DNA from: Gilvimarinus chinensis DSM 19667
GTDB lineage: Bacteria > Pseudomonadota > Gammaproteobacteria > Pseudomonadales > Cellvibrionaceae
Length of the DNA: 64,000 nucleotides
Direction: 5' to 3'
Assembly (NCBI RefSeq): GCF_000377745.1
Contig: NZ_KB898709.1
Coordinates: 191,001-255,000 of the forward strand
Shown: in pieces, positions 25,448-35,138 of the stretch
Numbering within the stretch: position 1 is the stretch's first letter
Layout: each line of letters opens with the position of its first letter
Notes under the pieces: model-generated
The model's database searches: none
What the model saw: only the letters and a program-made list of their open reading frames with translations
What the model was told of the DNA's origin: nothing
Program-made: the position numbers and the translations under genes

Positions 25448-26794
25448 TCAGTGATCGTGGCCGTGATCATGCTCTTCGTCTTCACCTGTATACCCCAGCC
25501 ACACTGCCGCTGATGGCGTAAACTCCAAGCTCCAGGGCTCTTCAGCTGCCAATGCCTCAATATCCACTTCGACCAAGGACTGTGCACCAGGGTTAACAAC
25601 GTACACATGATGCCCGGTAGGGGGCACAACCAGCTTCAAGCTTTGCCCCTCGGCAAGAACACTGGCGTCGGTAACATTTAACTCACCGTGAATTTCCCAA
25701 TCGTGGCTGTCCAGCACCACCAGCGAACCTTCGCTGGTCAAAGCGACGAAGAACTCTCCGCCTGCTGCAAAGTCACTGGCAACCACGGAGTCCTCTTCGT
25801 GCAAAGGCTCAGGCAATGCCTGTAGCTCGGCCTGGCCGGGGACAACACGCACCAGTTTGCCCGAGACAATTCCAATTGCTTCATCTATATGGTGATGAGC
25901 ACGCAGGCTGCCCACGCGAGTCCCTTCGGTCAGAGCTGAACCGTTTGCGACTTTAGCCGCAGAAAAATCTGCGCCTTCGTCAATAACCAGTACACCGTCG
26001 GTACAGCCAAAGAAAATGTGGTCTTCGTTTTGTGCACTGCCGTGCAAACCCGGACAGGTTTCGGCAAACACGGTTTCCAGCTCATACTCGGTATCATGCA
26101 AGTGATACAAACCCACTTGATCAGGCAAAATGCTGGCGCTGTCTGCATCGCGAATGGTTGCCAGCAAGTGCTCGCCACGAACCTGAGCAGCACCGTGCAT
26201 GTAAGTGTCAAACATCAACGTGTTCGCCATGCCATTGTCTGCCACCGCAGCCGTATCAAAGGTGGCAACACCAGCGACATCGCCCGTCTCACTATTGCCA
26301 TCATAAAACACGGCAACTTGTTCATCGTTAAAGGTGTAGTGGGTAGGCTTGACACCATCCAGATAAAAATCTTGGATGGCCGGCGCTTCGGCATAAGGGT
26401 GATCATGATCACCATGATCCTCAACCCAAACGCCACCATCGACAAAGCTCACCCAGTTGTCGTCGCGGTGCACAAACGCAGCGTAGCGGTAGCCGGGCAC
26501 CGGGTAAGCGTAACCAATGGGTGCGGGCAAGCTCAGCTCAGACACTTCATCTCCATCGCCTGCTTCGAAAATGTGTACCATTTCAGAGCCATCTTCTACC
26601 AACAACAGCCGTGCCGCACTGGTTTCTTCATCATGATCATGGTCATGATCGTCTTCATCACCGTGGTCGTGATCTTCATGACCCGGCTCAGCTACATCCT
26701 GGGCGTAGATATTGGTTTCACTGTCACCACAAGCGCTCAGCATTAAGGCTAAAAAAATGGCCGATAATGGTTTCATTTTACTTTCTAACAACAT
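25448..26794 (-). CDS. His-rich lipoprotein, AztD-like periplasmic zinc metallochaperone
   Basis: This 448-residue lipoprotein has a signal ending in LMLSACGDS, with acylation at Cys. The first 35 residues of the mature part are almost all His, Asp and Glu, another HGDHDHPY patch lies near residue 133, and the C-terminus is EEHDHGHDH. The rest repeats short beta segments with VLDSHDW, VIDEG and YVVNPG, as in seven-bladed propellers such as AztD, which carries zinc in the periplasm. AAGGAG lies 7 bases before the ATG at 26794. It is 21 bases after the TonB receptor gene, so both are probably under the Zur box at 29212. No AztABC transporter is nearby. Function by family resemblance. Confidence 0.65.
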   Translation of the reverse strand: MLLESKMKPLSAIFLALMLSACGDSETNIYAQDVAEPGHEDHDHGDEDDHDHDHDEETSAARLLLVEDGSEMVHIFEAGDGDEVSELSLPAPIGYAYPVPGYRYAAFVHRDDNWVSFVDGGVWVEDHGDHDHPYAEAPAIQDFYLDGVKPTHYTFNDEQVAVFYDGNSETGDVAGVATFDTAAVADNGMANTLMFDTYMHGAAQVRGEHLLATIRDADSASILPDQVGLYHLHDTEYELETVFAETCPGLHGSAQNEDHIFFGCTDGVLVIDEGADFSAAKVANGSALTEGTRVGSLRAHHHIDEAIGIVSGKLVRVVPGQAELQALPEPLHEEDSVVASDFAAGGEFFVALTSEGSLVVLDSHDWEIHGELNVTDASVLAEGQSLKLVVPPTGHHVYVVNPGAQSLVEVDIEALAAEEPWSLEFTPSAAVWLGYTGEDEEHDHGHDH

Positions 26795-26815
26795 GAATAA
26801 ACTCCTTAGTAAGCC

Positions 26816-29152
26816 TTAAAAGCTCGCACGAATACCGGCAGAAACCGAACGGCCTGCACGGGGTGCAATATCTTTAATAAATGAACTATGAACGCGCGCG
26901 GTTTCATCCAAAAGGTTATCGCCGCGAAGATAAAGTTTGGTTTCACCCCACACCGGCAGCGTGTAACTGACTTCAGCATCTACCCAGGTGTATTCGTCCG
27001 TCGGGGTTTCAAACTCGGCCGTGTCATCGGCTTCAAAATAATGTGTTGCGCTGGCATTAATAGCCCAGGGGCCCAACTCATATTCGGCGATCACACCAGC
27101 ACGCAGCGGTGGAATGCGGGGCAAGTTGCCACCATCTCGCAAAGTCGCGCGAATATAGTCGGTGGTAAAACTCAGCATTAACGTGTCGCTAGCCTGCCAG
27201 TGAACCTCACCCTCAAAACCGTAAAGCTCGGCATCGGCGGCGGTAAATTGATAGACCGGAAGCAACTCGTCTTCGTGCTCACCCTCATGGTCATGCTCTT
27301 CTGCATGGTCATGGTCATGATCGTGGTCATGGTCATGGCCACTTTCAGCCTCTAACCCAGTGGCACGGGCGTAATAAAAATCATCTACCTGATTGTAAAA
27401 AGCGCCCACTACAAAGCCCACGTCTCCGGCAAACTTACGCAGTGAAATATCAATATTATTGGAAGTTTCAAGCTCTACCGGATCGCTTGAAAAGTTCACC
27501 ACCCAATCACCATCCTCATTGGCCAGAATGTCGAAGATGGAGCCCACCTCGAAGCTACCGGCGCCGATGTGGGGTCCATAAGAAAACACCTCACTGGCGG
27601 ACGGCGCGCGCTGGGCATGGACTAAATTAACACCCAGGTTATAACCCTCGGCGAAATCCCAGACGGTTCCAAACGAGAAACTGTAGGGAGTGAACTCTTG
27701 CTCCAGACGATAGGTACCGCGCTCGGCTTCTGAATCCAAGATTACATCGTGAGCATCGACTTCAACCCACTCGATACGACCACCTACCTGCACCAGAAAG
27801 TCGCCAAAGTGCCTCTCTTCCATCAGGGCAAGGGCGTAGGACTCTGTCAGCGAAGGCGGGGTAAAGGCCTCTTCACCTTGAGCCGCGTTTTCCTGACGTT
27901 TGGCGTGCAAACTAACTGCCCCGCGCCACTCCGCGAAAGGCTGGTGAAACAGCTCAAGCCGGGCTTCGTGAAGCTCATTTTCAAAGGTAGTGCCAATAGC
28001 ATCGCCTTCCAACTCGCGGTGCTCATAATCGGTATAACCGTAACGTAACCGCGCCTCGGCAAGAATATCGTGATCGAAGCTGTACTCACTGACAAACTGC
28101 AAACGATCTTGCTCCAGCTCAGCTTCAACCATAATGCCATCGTGGCTATGGCCGGGAATACCGTAGGTGCGCTCCAGGCGACCCACACTGATACCAGCAA
28201 AGCCATTATCGCTGATGTAGCTACCCCCTAAGGTGGCCCCCTGACTGTCATAACCGGAGTTTTCTAAAGTGCCATAGCTGGCGTCTTCATCCGGCTCAAC
28301 CTCGGCGTAACCCGGAATTTCAAGGTCATCGGCTTCGCGCCAAAAACCGTCAACGTGCACCGCAAAACTATCGCCCAGGCCAACGTTCGCACTGCCCTCA
28401 ATCACAGGTTCGTTGTTGGCGCTGTTGTACTCCAACTGCCACTGACCAAAGGTCTCCGTGTCTTGTGGTACGCGATCGTCCACCACGTTGACCACACCAC
28501 CAATAGCGCCGTTGCCGTAAAATAACGTGGCGGGGCCGCGCAGGATCTCTACCTGGCGGGCGGTGGTGGCTTCACCGGTTACCGCATGGTCTGGTCCGCT
28601 GCGTGAAACATCACCAACATCCAAACCATTTTGCGCCACCAGCACTCGCGGCCCTGACAAGCCCCGGATAATCGGCGTGCCCGCCACCGGACCATAGTAG
28701 CTTGAATGAACACCAACCTGTTTATTCAGGGTGTCTCCCAACGTAGCCGATTGCTGATCACGCAGGGCGTCACCGCTTAACACCGACACTGGCGTGGCCG
28801 ACTCCAACTGCGAAATGTGCCAGGGCATGCCCGTCACATCCACAATTTCCATAACCGTGTCGGTGAGGGTAATGCGCAGCGACTCACTGCCATCGTGCAC
28901 GTGAACATTCTTGTGCATAAAGCGCGGCGCGCGAACATGCAGCTCTACATCGTCACTGGACAAATCATCCAACAGGAACTGCCCCTGCGCATCGGTAGCG
29001 GCTTTCTCGCGCGACCCCACCACTTCAACAACCGCGTTACCGACTGGCTGACCCGCACTATCAAGCACTACACCTCGAATAGTATCGGCACTGACAAAGC
29101 CGGGAACCGTTAAAATTCCGAACCCCAAATACATTAAAGACCGCTTCAACAC
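26816..29152 (-). CDS. TonB-dependent outer-membrane receptor, probable zinc uptake (ZnuD-like)
   Basis: This 778-residue receptor starts at a GTG at 29152 with GAGGGG 5 bases upstream; the open frame to 29230 runs through the operator and is not used. The signal peptide (MYLGFGILTVPGFVSAD region) is followed by a carboxypeptidase-regulatory-like domain (about 23-95; DTIRGVVLDSAGQPVGNA), a plug (TPIIRGLSGPRVLVAQNG, RGPATLFYGNGAIGGVVNVVD) and a beta-barrel ending in GIRASF. A loop near residue 615 holds five HD repeats and more His/Glu, as in ZnuD. A perfect Zur-like palindrome (29212-29227) lies in its promoter. Zinc as substrate is inferred from these features. Confidence 0.85.
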   Translation of the reverse strand: MLKRSLMYLGFGILTVPGFVSADTIRGVVLDSAGQPVGNAVVEVVGSREKAATDAQGQFLLDDLSSDDVELHVRAPRFMHKNVHVHDGSESLRITLTDTVMEIVDVTGMPWHISQLESATPVSVLSGDALRDQQSATLGDTLNKQVGVHSSYYGPVAGTPIIRGLSGPRVLVAQNGLDVGDVSRSGPDHAVTGEATTARQVEILRGPATLFYGNGAIGGVVNVVDDRVPQDTETFGQWQLEYNSANNEPVIEGSANVGLGDSFAVHVDGFWREADDLEIPGYAEVEPDEDASYGTLENSGYDSQGATLGGSYISDNGFAGISVGRLERTYGIPGHSHDGIMVEAELEQDRLQFVSEYSFDHDILAEARLRYGYTDYEHRELEGDAIGTTFENELHEARLELFHQPFAEWRGAVSLHAKRQENAAQGEEAFTPPSLTESYALALMEERHFGDFLVQVGGRIEWVEVDAHDVILDSEAERGTYRLEQEFTPYSFSFGTVWDFAEGYNLGVNLVHAQRAPSASEVFSYGPHIGAGSFEVGSIFDILANEDGDWVVNFSSDPVELETSNNIDISLRKFAGDVGFVVGAFYNQVDDFYYARATGLEAESGHDHDHDHDHDHAEEHDHEGEHEDELLPVYQFTAADAELYGFEGEVHWQASDTLMLSFTTDYIRATLRDGGNLPRIPPLRAGVIAEYELGPWAINASATHYFEADDTAEFETPTDEYTWVDAEVSYTLPVWGETKLYLRGDNLLDETARVHSSFIKDIAPRAGRSVSAGIRASF

Positions 29153-29211
29153 GCAACCCCCTCGTGGTTGAGACAGATAAAACAAAAGCGCTATAGCGCG
29201 CCAGAATAAAC

Positions 29212-29227
29212 TTATGTTATAACATAA
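29212..29227. promoter_or_regulatory. Predicted Zur operator 1 (TonB receptor promoter)
   Basis: TTATGTTATAACATAA is a perfect 16-bp palindrome. Its core ATGTTATAACAT recurs upstream of the large zinc operon. A 12-bp palindrome GCGCTATAGCGC (29188-29199) just downstream in the minus direction contains a possible -10. Confidence 0.8.
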
Positions 29228-29241
29228 CAATACGAAAGAGC

Positions 29242-29255
29242 AACATTATAACGTT
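29242..29255. promoter_or_regulatory. Predicted Zur operator 2 (COG0523 promoter)
   Basis: AACATTATAACGTT is an imperfect palindrome related to operator 1 and lies on the side of the plus-strand COG0523 gene, 94 bases before its ATG. Confidence 0.55.
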
Positions 29256-29348
29256 CTGCATATCACAAAGGTTTTTCGCCGGGCTTTTTCAGTTCATATA
29301 CAACAGGCATAATCACGCCCTCACCCTTGCACACATAACCGACATCCA

Positions 29349-30344
29349 ATGAAACCAATTTCAACTAATATCATCACCGGCTTTCTCGGCGTGGGAAAAA
29401 CCACCACCATTCGACACCTGCTGAGCCAAAAACCCAAACAGGAAAACTGGGCAATATTGGTCAATGAATTTGGGGAGGTAGGCATAGACGGCGCGCTTAT
29501 GCGTGAACATGAGGCGCGCGAAGGTGGAATTAGCGTTAAAGAAATTCCCGGCGGCTGCATGTGCTGTACGGCAGGCCTGCCTATGCGCATAGGTCTTACG
29601 CAATTATTACGCAGCCGTCAGTTTGACCGCCTGATTATCGAGCCCACGGGGCTGGGACATCCAGTGGAAGTTCTGCAAACTCTGAAACACGACTTTGCTG
29701 ATGTTGTGCACATCAAAGCTTGCCTGACACTGGTAAATCCGCAGCATTTTATCAGTGAGCGACATTTACAAAACGACACCTTCGGCCAACAGCTTCAAAT
29801 GGCCGACGCGCTGATTATCAACAAGATGGATTTAGCCAGCGAGCCCTTGCTGACAGCAATGGATAAACATTTGCAATCGCTCGAATTGGCGCAGCGCCCA
29901 CAAGCCCACATTGAGCACGGCAGGCTTCCTAAAAGGTGGCTTGAACTTGAGCATCAGGCCAGCATACCGCTGCCAGAAACTCATGCGCATCACAGCTCTA
30001 ATTTTCCGGCTGAAACGTTACCCACACCATCTGCCGACCAACCTATTAACCGCAAGGGACATGCAGGGCAAGGCTATTTCAGCATAGGCTGGGTAATTCA
30101 CCCCGGCAAAACCTTTTCACTGTCATCTCTATTAAGTTGGCTGCACGGGCTTGAGTGTGATCGATTAAAAGCGGTATTAATTACCGATGAAGGCGTCATC
30201 GCATTAAATTTAGCCGACAGCGTCGTTAAAATGCTGGAGCTGGATGAGTGCAACGACAGTCGTTTAGAAATCATTAGCCACCAACCTTTGGATGAAATGA
30301 CACTGGAGCAAGAGCTAAAGCAACATATCATTGAGCCAATGTAA
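29349..30344 (+). CDS. COG0523/CobW-family GTPase, metal-insertion chaperone (YeiR-like)
   Basis: This 331-residue cytosolic GTPase is predicted to deliver metal to client enzymes during zinc shortage. The P-loop GFLGVGKTT lies at residues 11-19, the metal-binding CMCC at 70-73 (GGCMCCTAGL), and the GTP-specificity motif NKMD at 158-161. A His-containing linker (HAHHSS, near 215) precedes the CobW C-terminal domain (GYFSIGWVIHPGKTF onwards). It is divergent from the TonB receptor, and two Zur-like boxes lie in between. Its stop codon directly abuts the stop of the convergent sensor kinase with no base between. It is distinct from the second COG0523 protein at 33.9 kb. Confidence 0.88.
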   Translation: MKPISTNIITGFLGVGKTTTIRHLLSQKPKQENWAILVNEFGEVGIDGALMREHEAREGGISVKEIPGGCMCCTAGLPMRIGLTQLLRSRQFDRLIIEPTGLGHPVEVLQTLKHDFADVVHIKACLTLVNPQHFISERHLQNDTFGQQLQMADALIINKMDLASEPLLTAMDKHLQSLELAQRPQAHIEHGRLPKRWLELEHQASIPLPETHAHHSSNFPAETLPTPSADQPINRKGHAGQGYFSIGWVIHPGKTFSLSSLLSWLHGLECDRLKAVLITDEGVIALNLADSVVKMLELDECNDSRLEIISHQPLDEMTLEQELKQHIIEPM

Positions 30345-32975
30345 TTACTTAACCTTTGCTAAAGGCAGGCGAATAAAAAACTCACTGCCTTTACCCAGCT
30401 CAGACTCAAACCCAATAGAACCCCGCATTTTCTCCACCAGAGCTTTCGCAATATATAAGCCCAAACCCGTACCACTTCTCTCGCGCTTGTCTGATGAGTC
30501 AGCCTGTGAGAACTTCTGGAAAATCTGTTTACGAAAGTACTCTGGCATTCCACGACCAAAATCTTTTACCGAAATTACGAGCGACTCATCATCTTTGGTT
30601 AAAGACAAAATAACGGTTCCACCGGAATTTGAGTATTTAATCGCATTGGAGAGCAAGTTAGTTAAGACCTGTGCCAACCGGTGAGCATCCGCCGAAACAC
30701 AATCTTCTTTTGTCAGCGTCTCAGCCCATTCCAGACTCAAGGTCACCTCAAAGCCATCGGCGTAGGCCTGCATTTGCCTCATCACATGCCTTACCGCCGG
30801 TATAACCGCAACAGGAGCAATCTCAATTTTAAGCTGATCGAAATCCAGTTTTTCAATGTCGAGAATATCGTTCACCAGCACACTCAAACGCTCGGCGTTA
30901 TCAGTCGCTATGGTGACTAAATTGGCCGTTTTTTCACTGATATCACCGACAACGCCTGAAGACACCAGTTTTAGCGAGCCAATAATGGAGGTCAGCGGTG
31001 TGCGCAACTCGTGACTTACGGTACTGATAAACTCGCTTTTGAGTTTCTCCGTTTTCTTATGCTCAGTAATATTGTGCAGCATTAATACATAGCGCGGATC
31101 TTCACCAAACTGCATTTGGCTAATGCCAACTTCAACGGCATGACGCTGCCCCTCTAGAGTCGTCAGGGTGGTTTCAAACGTACCGTTGAGACGATTATTC
31201 AAGACATCGTCAACGCCCTTACCCGCAGCGGTAAAAATATCCAGCCAGGTATCAATAGTAGAACCTTGCAGCTGCTCACCCGAAGCGGCAAACAGAGTTA
31301 ACGCGGCCGGGTTATATCGCTCCACCGCCCCAAGGGAGTTCACAGTCAAAATAGCGTCGGCAGCGCTGTTTAGAATGGAAGACAGCTCGGTGGTTCTCTC
31401 TTCAACAAGCTCATGGATTCTCTCTGAGCGCACACTAAGAGACAGTAAAAATCCGCCCAGCAAAGCACAGAACAAAAAGCCTCCGGCTAAAACCGTCCAA
31501 GTCAAAGGGCTATGGTATTTCCGCACAAAAGCATCATTTGGGGTCAGGGTAAGCCGAATAGCCGCACCAGCGAACGGGTAGGTTTGCTCAAAGCGCAGTA
31601 ATGACGCCAGCTCAGATTTAGCAACACCACCTACAGTGGCTAAGGTGTCCGTATGCTCACCAATATAATCCACCGCCACCACAAAGTTCGGCGGCACACC
31701 ATACCCAGTATTCATTCGGCTTATGAGCTGCTCCATGATGACCACTGCCGTAGCAAAACCTTTGATGTTCTCCCATCGGTTTTCCTTTGTGCCCTTAAAA
31801 TAAACGGGGTAGAACACCAATAACGCTTTGCTGGTTATGGTGTCCTGAACCAGCTTTATAGGAGCTGTCATACGAGCCTCCCCGCTACTGGCACTGCGCT
31901 CCAGGGCGGCTCGACGGTTAGGTAACGCTCCGATATTAAAATTCTGCGCCTTATTATTCCCCTCTGCCGGGATGATGTATTTGATGTACACATACTCGTC
32001 CCGCTTAGGCGCTGAGAGCAATTCCCCTTCAGCTGAACGCTCAGTAATTACCCCAGGTAACCCCTGCTGCATTAGTTGTCGCTCTTCGGCCTCACGCTGA
32101 GTTCCACTGATACGAGCATTCCACGAGACAGCGTGCAGAACCTCGTTCCCCTCGAGGGTGTGCTCATTAAACCGCTGAAAATCATCAAAAGAGACAGACT
32201 CCGACGCCTGAAAAAGGCCATCAATGCTCTTTAATATCGCCAGCTTATGGTCCAAACCCGATGCAAAGTTTGCGGCATAAGGCACAGCAAGCTGCTGAAA
32301 CGACTTGTCCAATCGCTCTAGCTCCGCTCGATTAATGCGCACAAATACAACAACCATTACCCCTGTCGCGATCACAATTGGCAGGCCAACGCTCAGTATT
32401 CGTCCGCGCCAAACCCCGGCAGGCTGGGCAAAAAACACATACATCATTGGCAAAGCCAGCATTACCCCGATACTGTCGCCAAGCCACCAGGTCCACCAAG
32501 TGGTAGAAAAGTCCCGCCCCTCGATAATCCCACACAGCAACAGCATTAGTGTGCATAGCGTCGCACTCACCAAGCAGGCCACCGGCCCACACGCCACCAG
32601 CAAGCTTGCGATATCACCTTCACGCGCGAAAGCCCGCCTCCCGCGTAAAATAAACCTCGCCAACCCCCAGGCCACTATCACACTCAAACTTGACCCCAAA
32701 CCGATGCCAACCGCTAAGACACCGCCCACCATGGTTAAACCTTGAGCACTCTGAGCACTGACCATCAGACTTAAGAAGAGCGAACCAAGAAAAACCCCTG
32801 GCAGAAGCCTTACACCGAACAGCAGCACCGCCCCTATTGCCATTCCCATTGGCGGAAACAGGGCACTGGCAAACCCAGAGGGTATCGCCATCAATAAAGC
32901 CAGCGACCCAACCCCCCAGTAACTAAAGGCCAAATAAATAATTTTACGAAGAGTATCCAACTCGAGCTGCCCCAC
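30345..32975 (-). CDS. Membrane sensor histidine kinase (MASE1-CHASE-PAS-HisKA-HATPase)
   Basis: An 876-residue kinase. About eight membrane segments at residues 10-220 form a MASE1 sensor. A periplasmic CHASE domain follows (about 245-450; IDGLFQASESVSFDDFQRF, then PAEGN and FYPVYF), then a membrane segment (near 490-512), a PAS domain (about 530-640), HisKA with the phosphoacceptor in VSHELRTPLTS, and an ATPase domain (NLLSNAIKYSNSGG, DFGRGMP, GTGLGLYIAK). No response regulator is adjacent, so its partner is unknown. The start is a GTG at 32975 without a good Shine-Dalgarno, so it is uncertain. It lies between two zinc-responsive units but shows no sign of zinc control. Confidence 0.88.
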   Translation of the reverse strand: MGQLELDTLRKIIYLAFSYWGVGSLALLMAIPSGFASALFPPMGMAIGAVLLFGVRLLPGVFLGSLFLSLMVSAQSAQGLTMVGGVLAVGIGLGSSLSVIVAWGLARFILRGRRAFAREGDIASLLVACGPVACLVSATLCTLMLLLCGIIEGRDFSTTWWTWWLGDSIGVMLALPMMYVFFAQPAGVWRGRILSVGLPIVIATGVMVVVFVRINRAELERLDKSFQQLAVPYAANFASGLDHKLAILKSIDGLFQASESVSFDDFQRFNEHTLEGNEVLHAVSWNARISGTQREAEERQLMQQGLPGVITERSAEGELLSAPKRDEYVYIKYIIPAEGNNKAQNFNIGALPNRRAALERSASSGEARMTAPIKLVQDTITSKALLVFYPVYFKGTKENRWENIKGFATAVVIMEQLISRMNTGYGVPPNFVVAVDYIGEHTDTLATVGGVAKSELASLLRFEQTYPFAGAAIRLTLTPNDAFVRKYHSPLTWTVLAGGFLFCALLGGFLLSLSVRSERIHELVEERTTELSSILNSAADAILTVNSLGAVERYNPAALTLFAASGEQLQGSTIDTWLDIFTAAGKGVDDVLNNRLNGTFETTLTTLEGQRHAVEVGISQMQFGEDPRYVLMLHNITEHKKTEKLKSEFISTVSHELRTPLTSIIGSLKLVSSGVVGDISEKTANLVTIATDNAERLSVLVNDILDIEKLDFDQLKIEIAPVAVIPAVRHVMRQMQAYADGFEVTLSLEWAETLTKEDCVSADAHRLAQVLTNLLSNAIKYSNSGGTVILSLTKDDESLVISVKDFGRGMPEYFRKQIFQKFSQADSSDKRERSGTGLGLYIAKALVEKMRGSIGFESELGKGSEFFIRLPLAKVK

Positions 32976-33120
32976 TTATTAACCGATGCTCGCCTATTGT
33001 AGCCTGATCTTGTCTGGATACTGAGCGTTCCACCTTGATTAATCCATGCAACGAGCCCCCTACCACATCACCGCACAGTGACGATAGATCTTGACTATTC
33101 ACCCCCTTCTGAATTACGTT

Positions 33121-33132
33121 ATGTTATAACAT
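33121..33132. promoter_or_regulatory. Predicted Zur operator 3 (main zinc operon)
   Basis: ATGTTATAACAT is a perfect 12-bp palindrome, 21 bases before the first ATG of the 11-kb operon. The left flank (GTT) makes GTTATGTTATAACAT, which matches 15 consecutive bases of operator 1 apart from the first. A TTGACT at 33091 may belong to the promoter. Confidence 0.8.
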
Positions 33133-33152
33133 TGCACAAAACGAGATTGACC

Positions 33153-33524
33153 ATGAAAGACGAAACCGCGGCTTTTCTCTCAGGCCTGTGTTTAATCCAC
33201 TGCCTTGCCACGCCGTTATTAATGACGGCAGGGGGGCTGGGAGTACTGGGAAGCCTGTTCTCCGCCGAATGGGTGCACATTGCCCTCATTATTCCCATTG
33301 CCGCCTTAGCGCTCATCAGCCTCCCCCAAGGCCGCAAACGACATGGGCGCACCTACCCCGCGCTGACTGGTCTGGGTGGGCTACTGTTATTAATTGCTGC
33401 TTTTTTTGTCCCACATGACACCGAAGCACTTTTTTCTGTCAGCGGGGGCTTACTACTTATGGGTGCCCATCTCGCTAATCGTCTGCATTGTCATGAAAAG
33501 GCAACCGTCGAGACCACCGCATGA
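33153..33524 (+). CDS. MerC-domain small membrane protein 1
   Basis: This 123-residue inner-membrane protein has four hydrophobic segments. A C-x2-H-C motif (Cys13, His16, Cys17 in GLCLIHCLATP) lies in the first helix and a HCH cluster (LANRLHCHEK) follows the last. MerC proteins move mercuric ions, but this one is the first gene of a Zur-type operon, so zinc or another soft metal is more likely here. The ATG at 33153 follows the operator by 20 bases; an upstream frame from 33078 crosses the operator and is rejected. It overlaps dksA2 by ATGA. Confidence 0.8.
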   Translation: MKDETAAFLSGLCLIHCLATPLLMTAGGLGVLGSLFSAEWVHIALIIPIAALALISLPQGRKRHGRTYPALTGLGGLLLLIAAFFVPHDTEALFSVSGGLLLMGAHLANRLHCHEKATVETTA

Positions 33525-33925
33525 TTACCGAACAAGAACTTCGGCTCGCGCCCGACACCGAGTACATGAGCGACGAACAGCAGTATTTTTTTAAACAGTT
33601 ACTGTTGGCACAAAAACAACACACCCAGAATCATTTGGAGCAAATCAAACAGCAACTGGCAAACCCACCGGAATGCAATGACGAAGCCGACCGCGCGCAA
33701 CTGGAAGACGATATGGCCATCAAACTCCGGTTAGCGGACAGGGAATACCGTTTGTTACGGAAAATTGACAGCGCCTTGCGCCGACTTCATACCGGTGAGT
33801 ACGGATTCTGCCAAGAGACAGGTGAGCCTATTGGTATCGAGCGTTTACTTATCAGACCGACCGCAGAGTTCGGCACCGATGTCAAAGTGATTAGCGAGGA
33901 GAAAGAGAAATTTTATGCCAGCTAA
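33521..33925 (+). CDS. dksA2: DksA2-type zinc-independent transcription factor
   Basis: This 134-residue DksA paralogue is thought to replace the zinc-finger DksA when zinc is scarce, binding RNA polymerase with ppGpp. The coiled coil runs over residues about 18-90 and its tip carries acidic residues ([11 protein letters not shown]). The finger region [24 protein letters not shown] keeps only one cysteine (Cys97) of the usual four; the second pair is EFGTDV. This is even fewer than the two described for P. aeruginosa DksA2. It overlaps the gene before by ATGA and the following COG0523 gene by 11 bases. Confidence 0.88.
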   Translation: MITEQELRLAPDTEYMSDEQQYFFKQLLLAQKQHTQNHLEQIKQQLANPPECNDEADRAQLEDDMAIKLRLADREYRLLRKIDSALRRLHTGEYGFCQETGEPIGIERLLIRPTAEFGTDVKVISEEKEKFYAS

Positions 33926-35138
33926 CAGCGCCCACCCCACAATCAAAAAACTGCCAGTGACCGTGCTTTCCGGCTTTCTTGGTGCCGGAAAAACCACTGT
34001 GCTAAATCATATTTTGCACAACCGGGATAACCGCCGTGTAGCCGTCATTGTCAACGACATGAGCGAAGTAAACATCGACGCCGATTCGGTGAAAAATGAT
34101 ATCAGCCTTAATCGCAGTGAAGAAAAACTGGTCGAGATGAGTAATGGCTGTATCTGCTGCACTTTGCGCGAAGACTTATTACTCGAGGTAAGATCGCTCG
34201 CGGAATCGGGAAAGTTTGATTACCTGTTGATCGAGTCCACCGGCATTTCCGAACCACTGCCGGTTGCCGAAACCTTCACCTTTGCCGATGAAGACGGCAC
34301 TAGCCTGTCAGACATTGCGCAACTGGACACCATGGTCACCGTGGTGGACGCGGTTAATTTTATGGCCGAGTACCAACAGGCCAAAGACTTACGTGATTCC
34401 GACGAAAGTCTGGGCGAAGAAGACGAGCGCAGCGTCACCGATCTACTGGTTGAACAGGTTGAGTTTGCCGATGTTATCTTAATCAGCAAAACCGATCTTG
34501 TGGATGAACAACAACTGCGAACCCTGACGGGTTTATTGCGCGGCCTGAATCACGATGCGCAACTCATCTCCATAGAGCATGGCAAGGTACCTTTGAATCG
34601 CGTACTGGGTACCGGACTGTTCGATTTTTCTCGCGCCCAGCAATCACCCCTTTGGCTGAAAGAAATGCGCGGCGAGCACACCCCAGAAACGCAAGAGTAC
34701 GGCATCAGCAGCTTTGTGTATCGAGCACGCCGACCTTTTCATCCGCGGAAATTTTTTAACTTTATCCAAAGCCCGGTTTCGAATGGACGACTGATTCGCT
34801 CGAAGGGTTACTTCTGGCTGGCTTCACGCCCTGAATTTGCCGGCCAATGGAGCCAGGCGGGAGGTATTGCCCGACACGGTGCCGCTGGCATGTTCTGGCG
34901 GGCTGTGCCCGAGCGCCACTGGCCCACCGATGAAGAAACCCTCAGCTTTATCCAGGAAAAATGGGAAGAGCCCTTTGGTGACATGCGCCAGGAGCTGGTG
35001 TTTATCGGCCAGGGTTTAGATGAAGCAAGCATTACCGAGTCTTTAGATGCCTGCCTTTTAGATGATGATGAACTTGTGGCGGGCAAAGATTACTGGAAAA
35101 AATTATCCGACCCCTTCCCAAGCTGGAGTAACCCCTGA
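33915..35138 (+). CDS. zigA: COG0523 GTPase, ZigA-like zinc chaperone
   Basis: This 407-residue GTPase has its P-loop GFLGAGKTT at residues 20-28, the metal-binding site CICC at 79-82 ([13 protein letters not shown]) and a SKTD motif near 194 in the place of NKxD. The acidic insert [14 protein letters not shown] near residue 160 and the C-terminal CobW domain ([23 protein letters not shown]) match the ZigA/YciC branch linked to zinc starvation. Start and stop overlap both neighbours (dksA2 by 11 bases, DUF1826 by one). The ZigA name rests on sequence branch and context, not on an alignment. Confidence 0.85.
   Translation: MPANSAHPTIKKLPVTVLSGFLGAGKTTVLNHILHNRDNRRVAVIVNDMSEVNIDADSVKNDISLNRSEEKLVEMSNGCICCTLREDLLLEVRSLAESGKFDYLLIESTGISEPLPVAETFTFADEDGTSLSDIAQLDTMVTVVDAVNFMAEYQQAKDLRDSDESLGEEDERSVTDLLVEQVEFADVILISKTDLVDEQQLRTLTGLLRGLNHDAQLISIEHGKVPLNRVLGTGLFDFSRAQQSPLWLKEMRGEHTPETQEYGISSFVYRARRPFHPRKFFNFIQSPVSNGRLIRSKGYFWLASRPEFAGQWSQAGGIARHGAAGMFWRAVPERHWPTDEETLSFIQEKWEEPFGDMRQELVFIGQGLDEASITESLDACLLDDDELVAGKDYWKKLSDPFPSWSNP

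Noticed and set aside
29152-29230. Longer start of the TonB receptor at 29230
   Set aside because: It would translate through the Zur-like operator; the GTG at 29152 has a ribosome-binding site and leads directly into a signal peptide.
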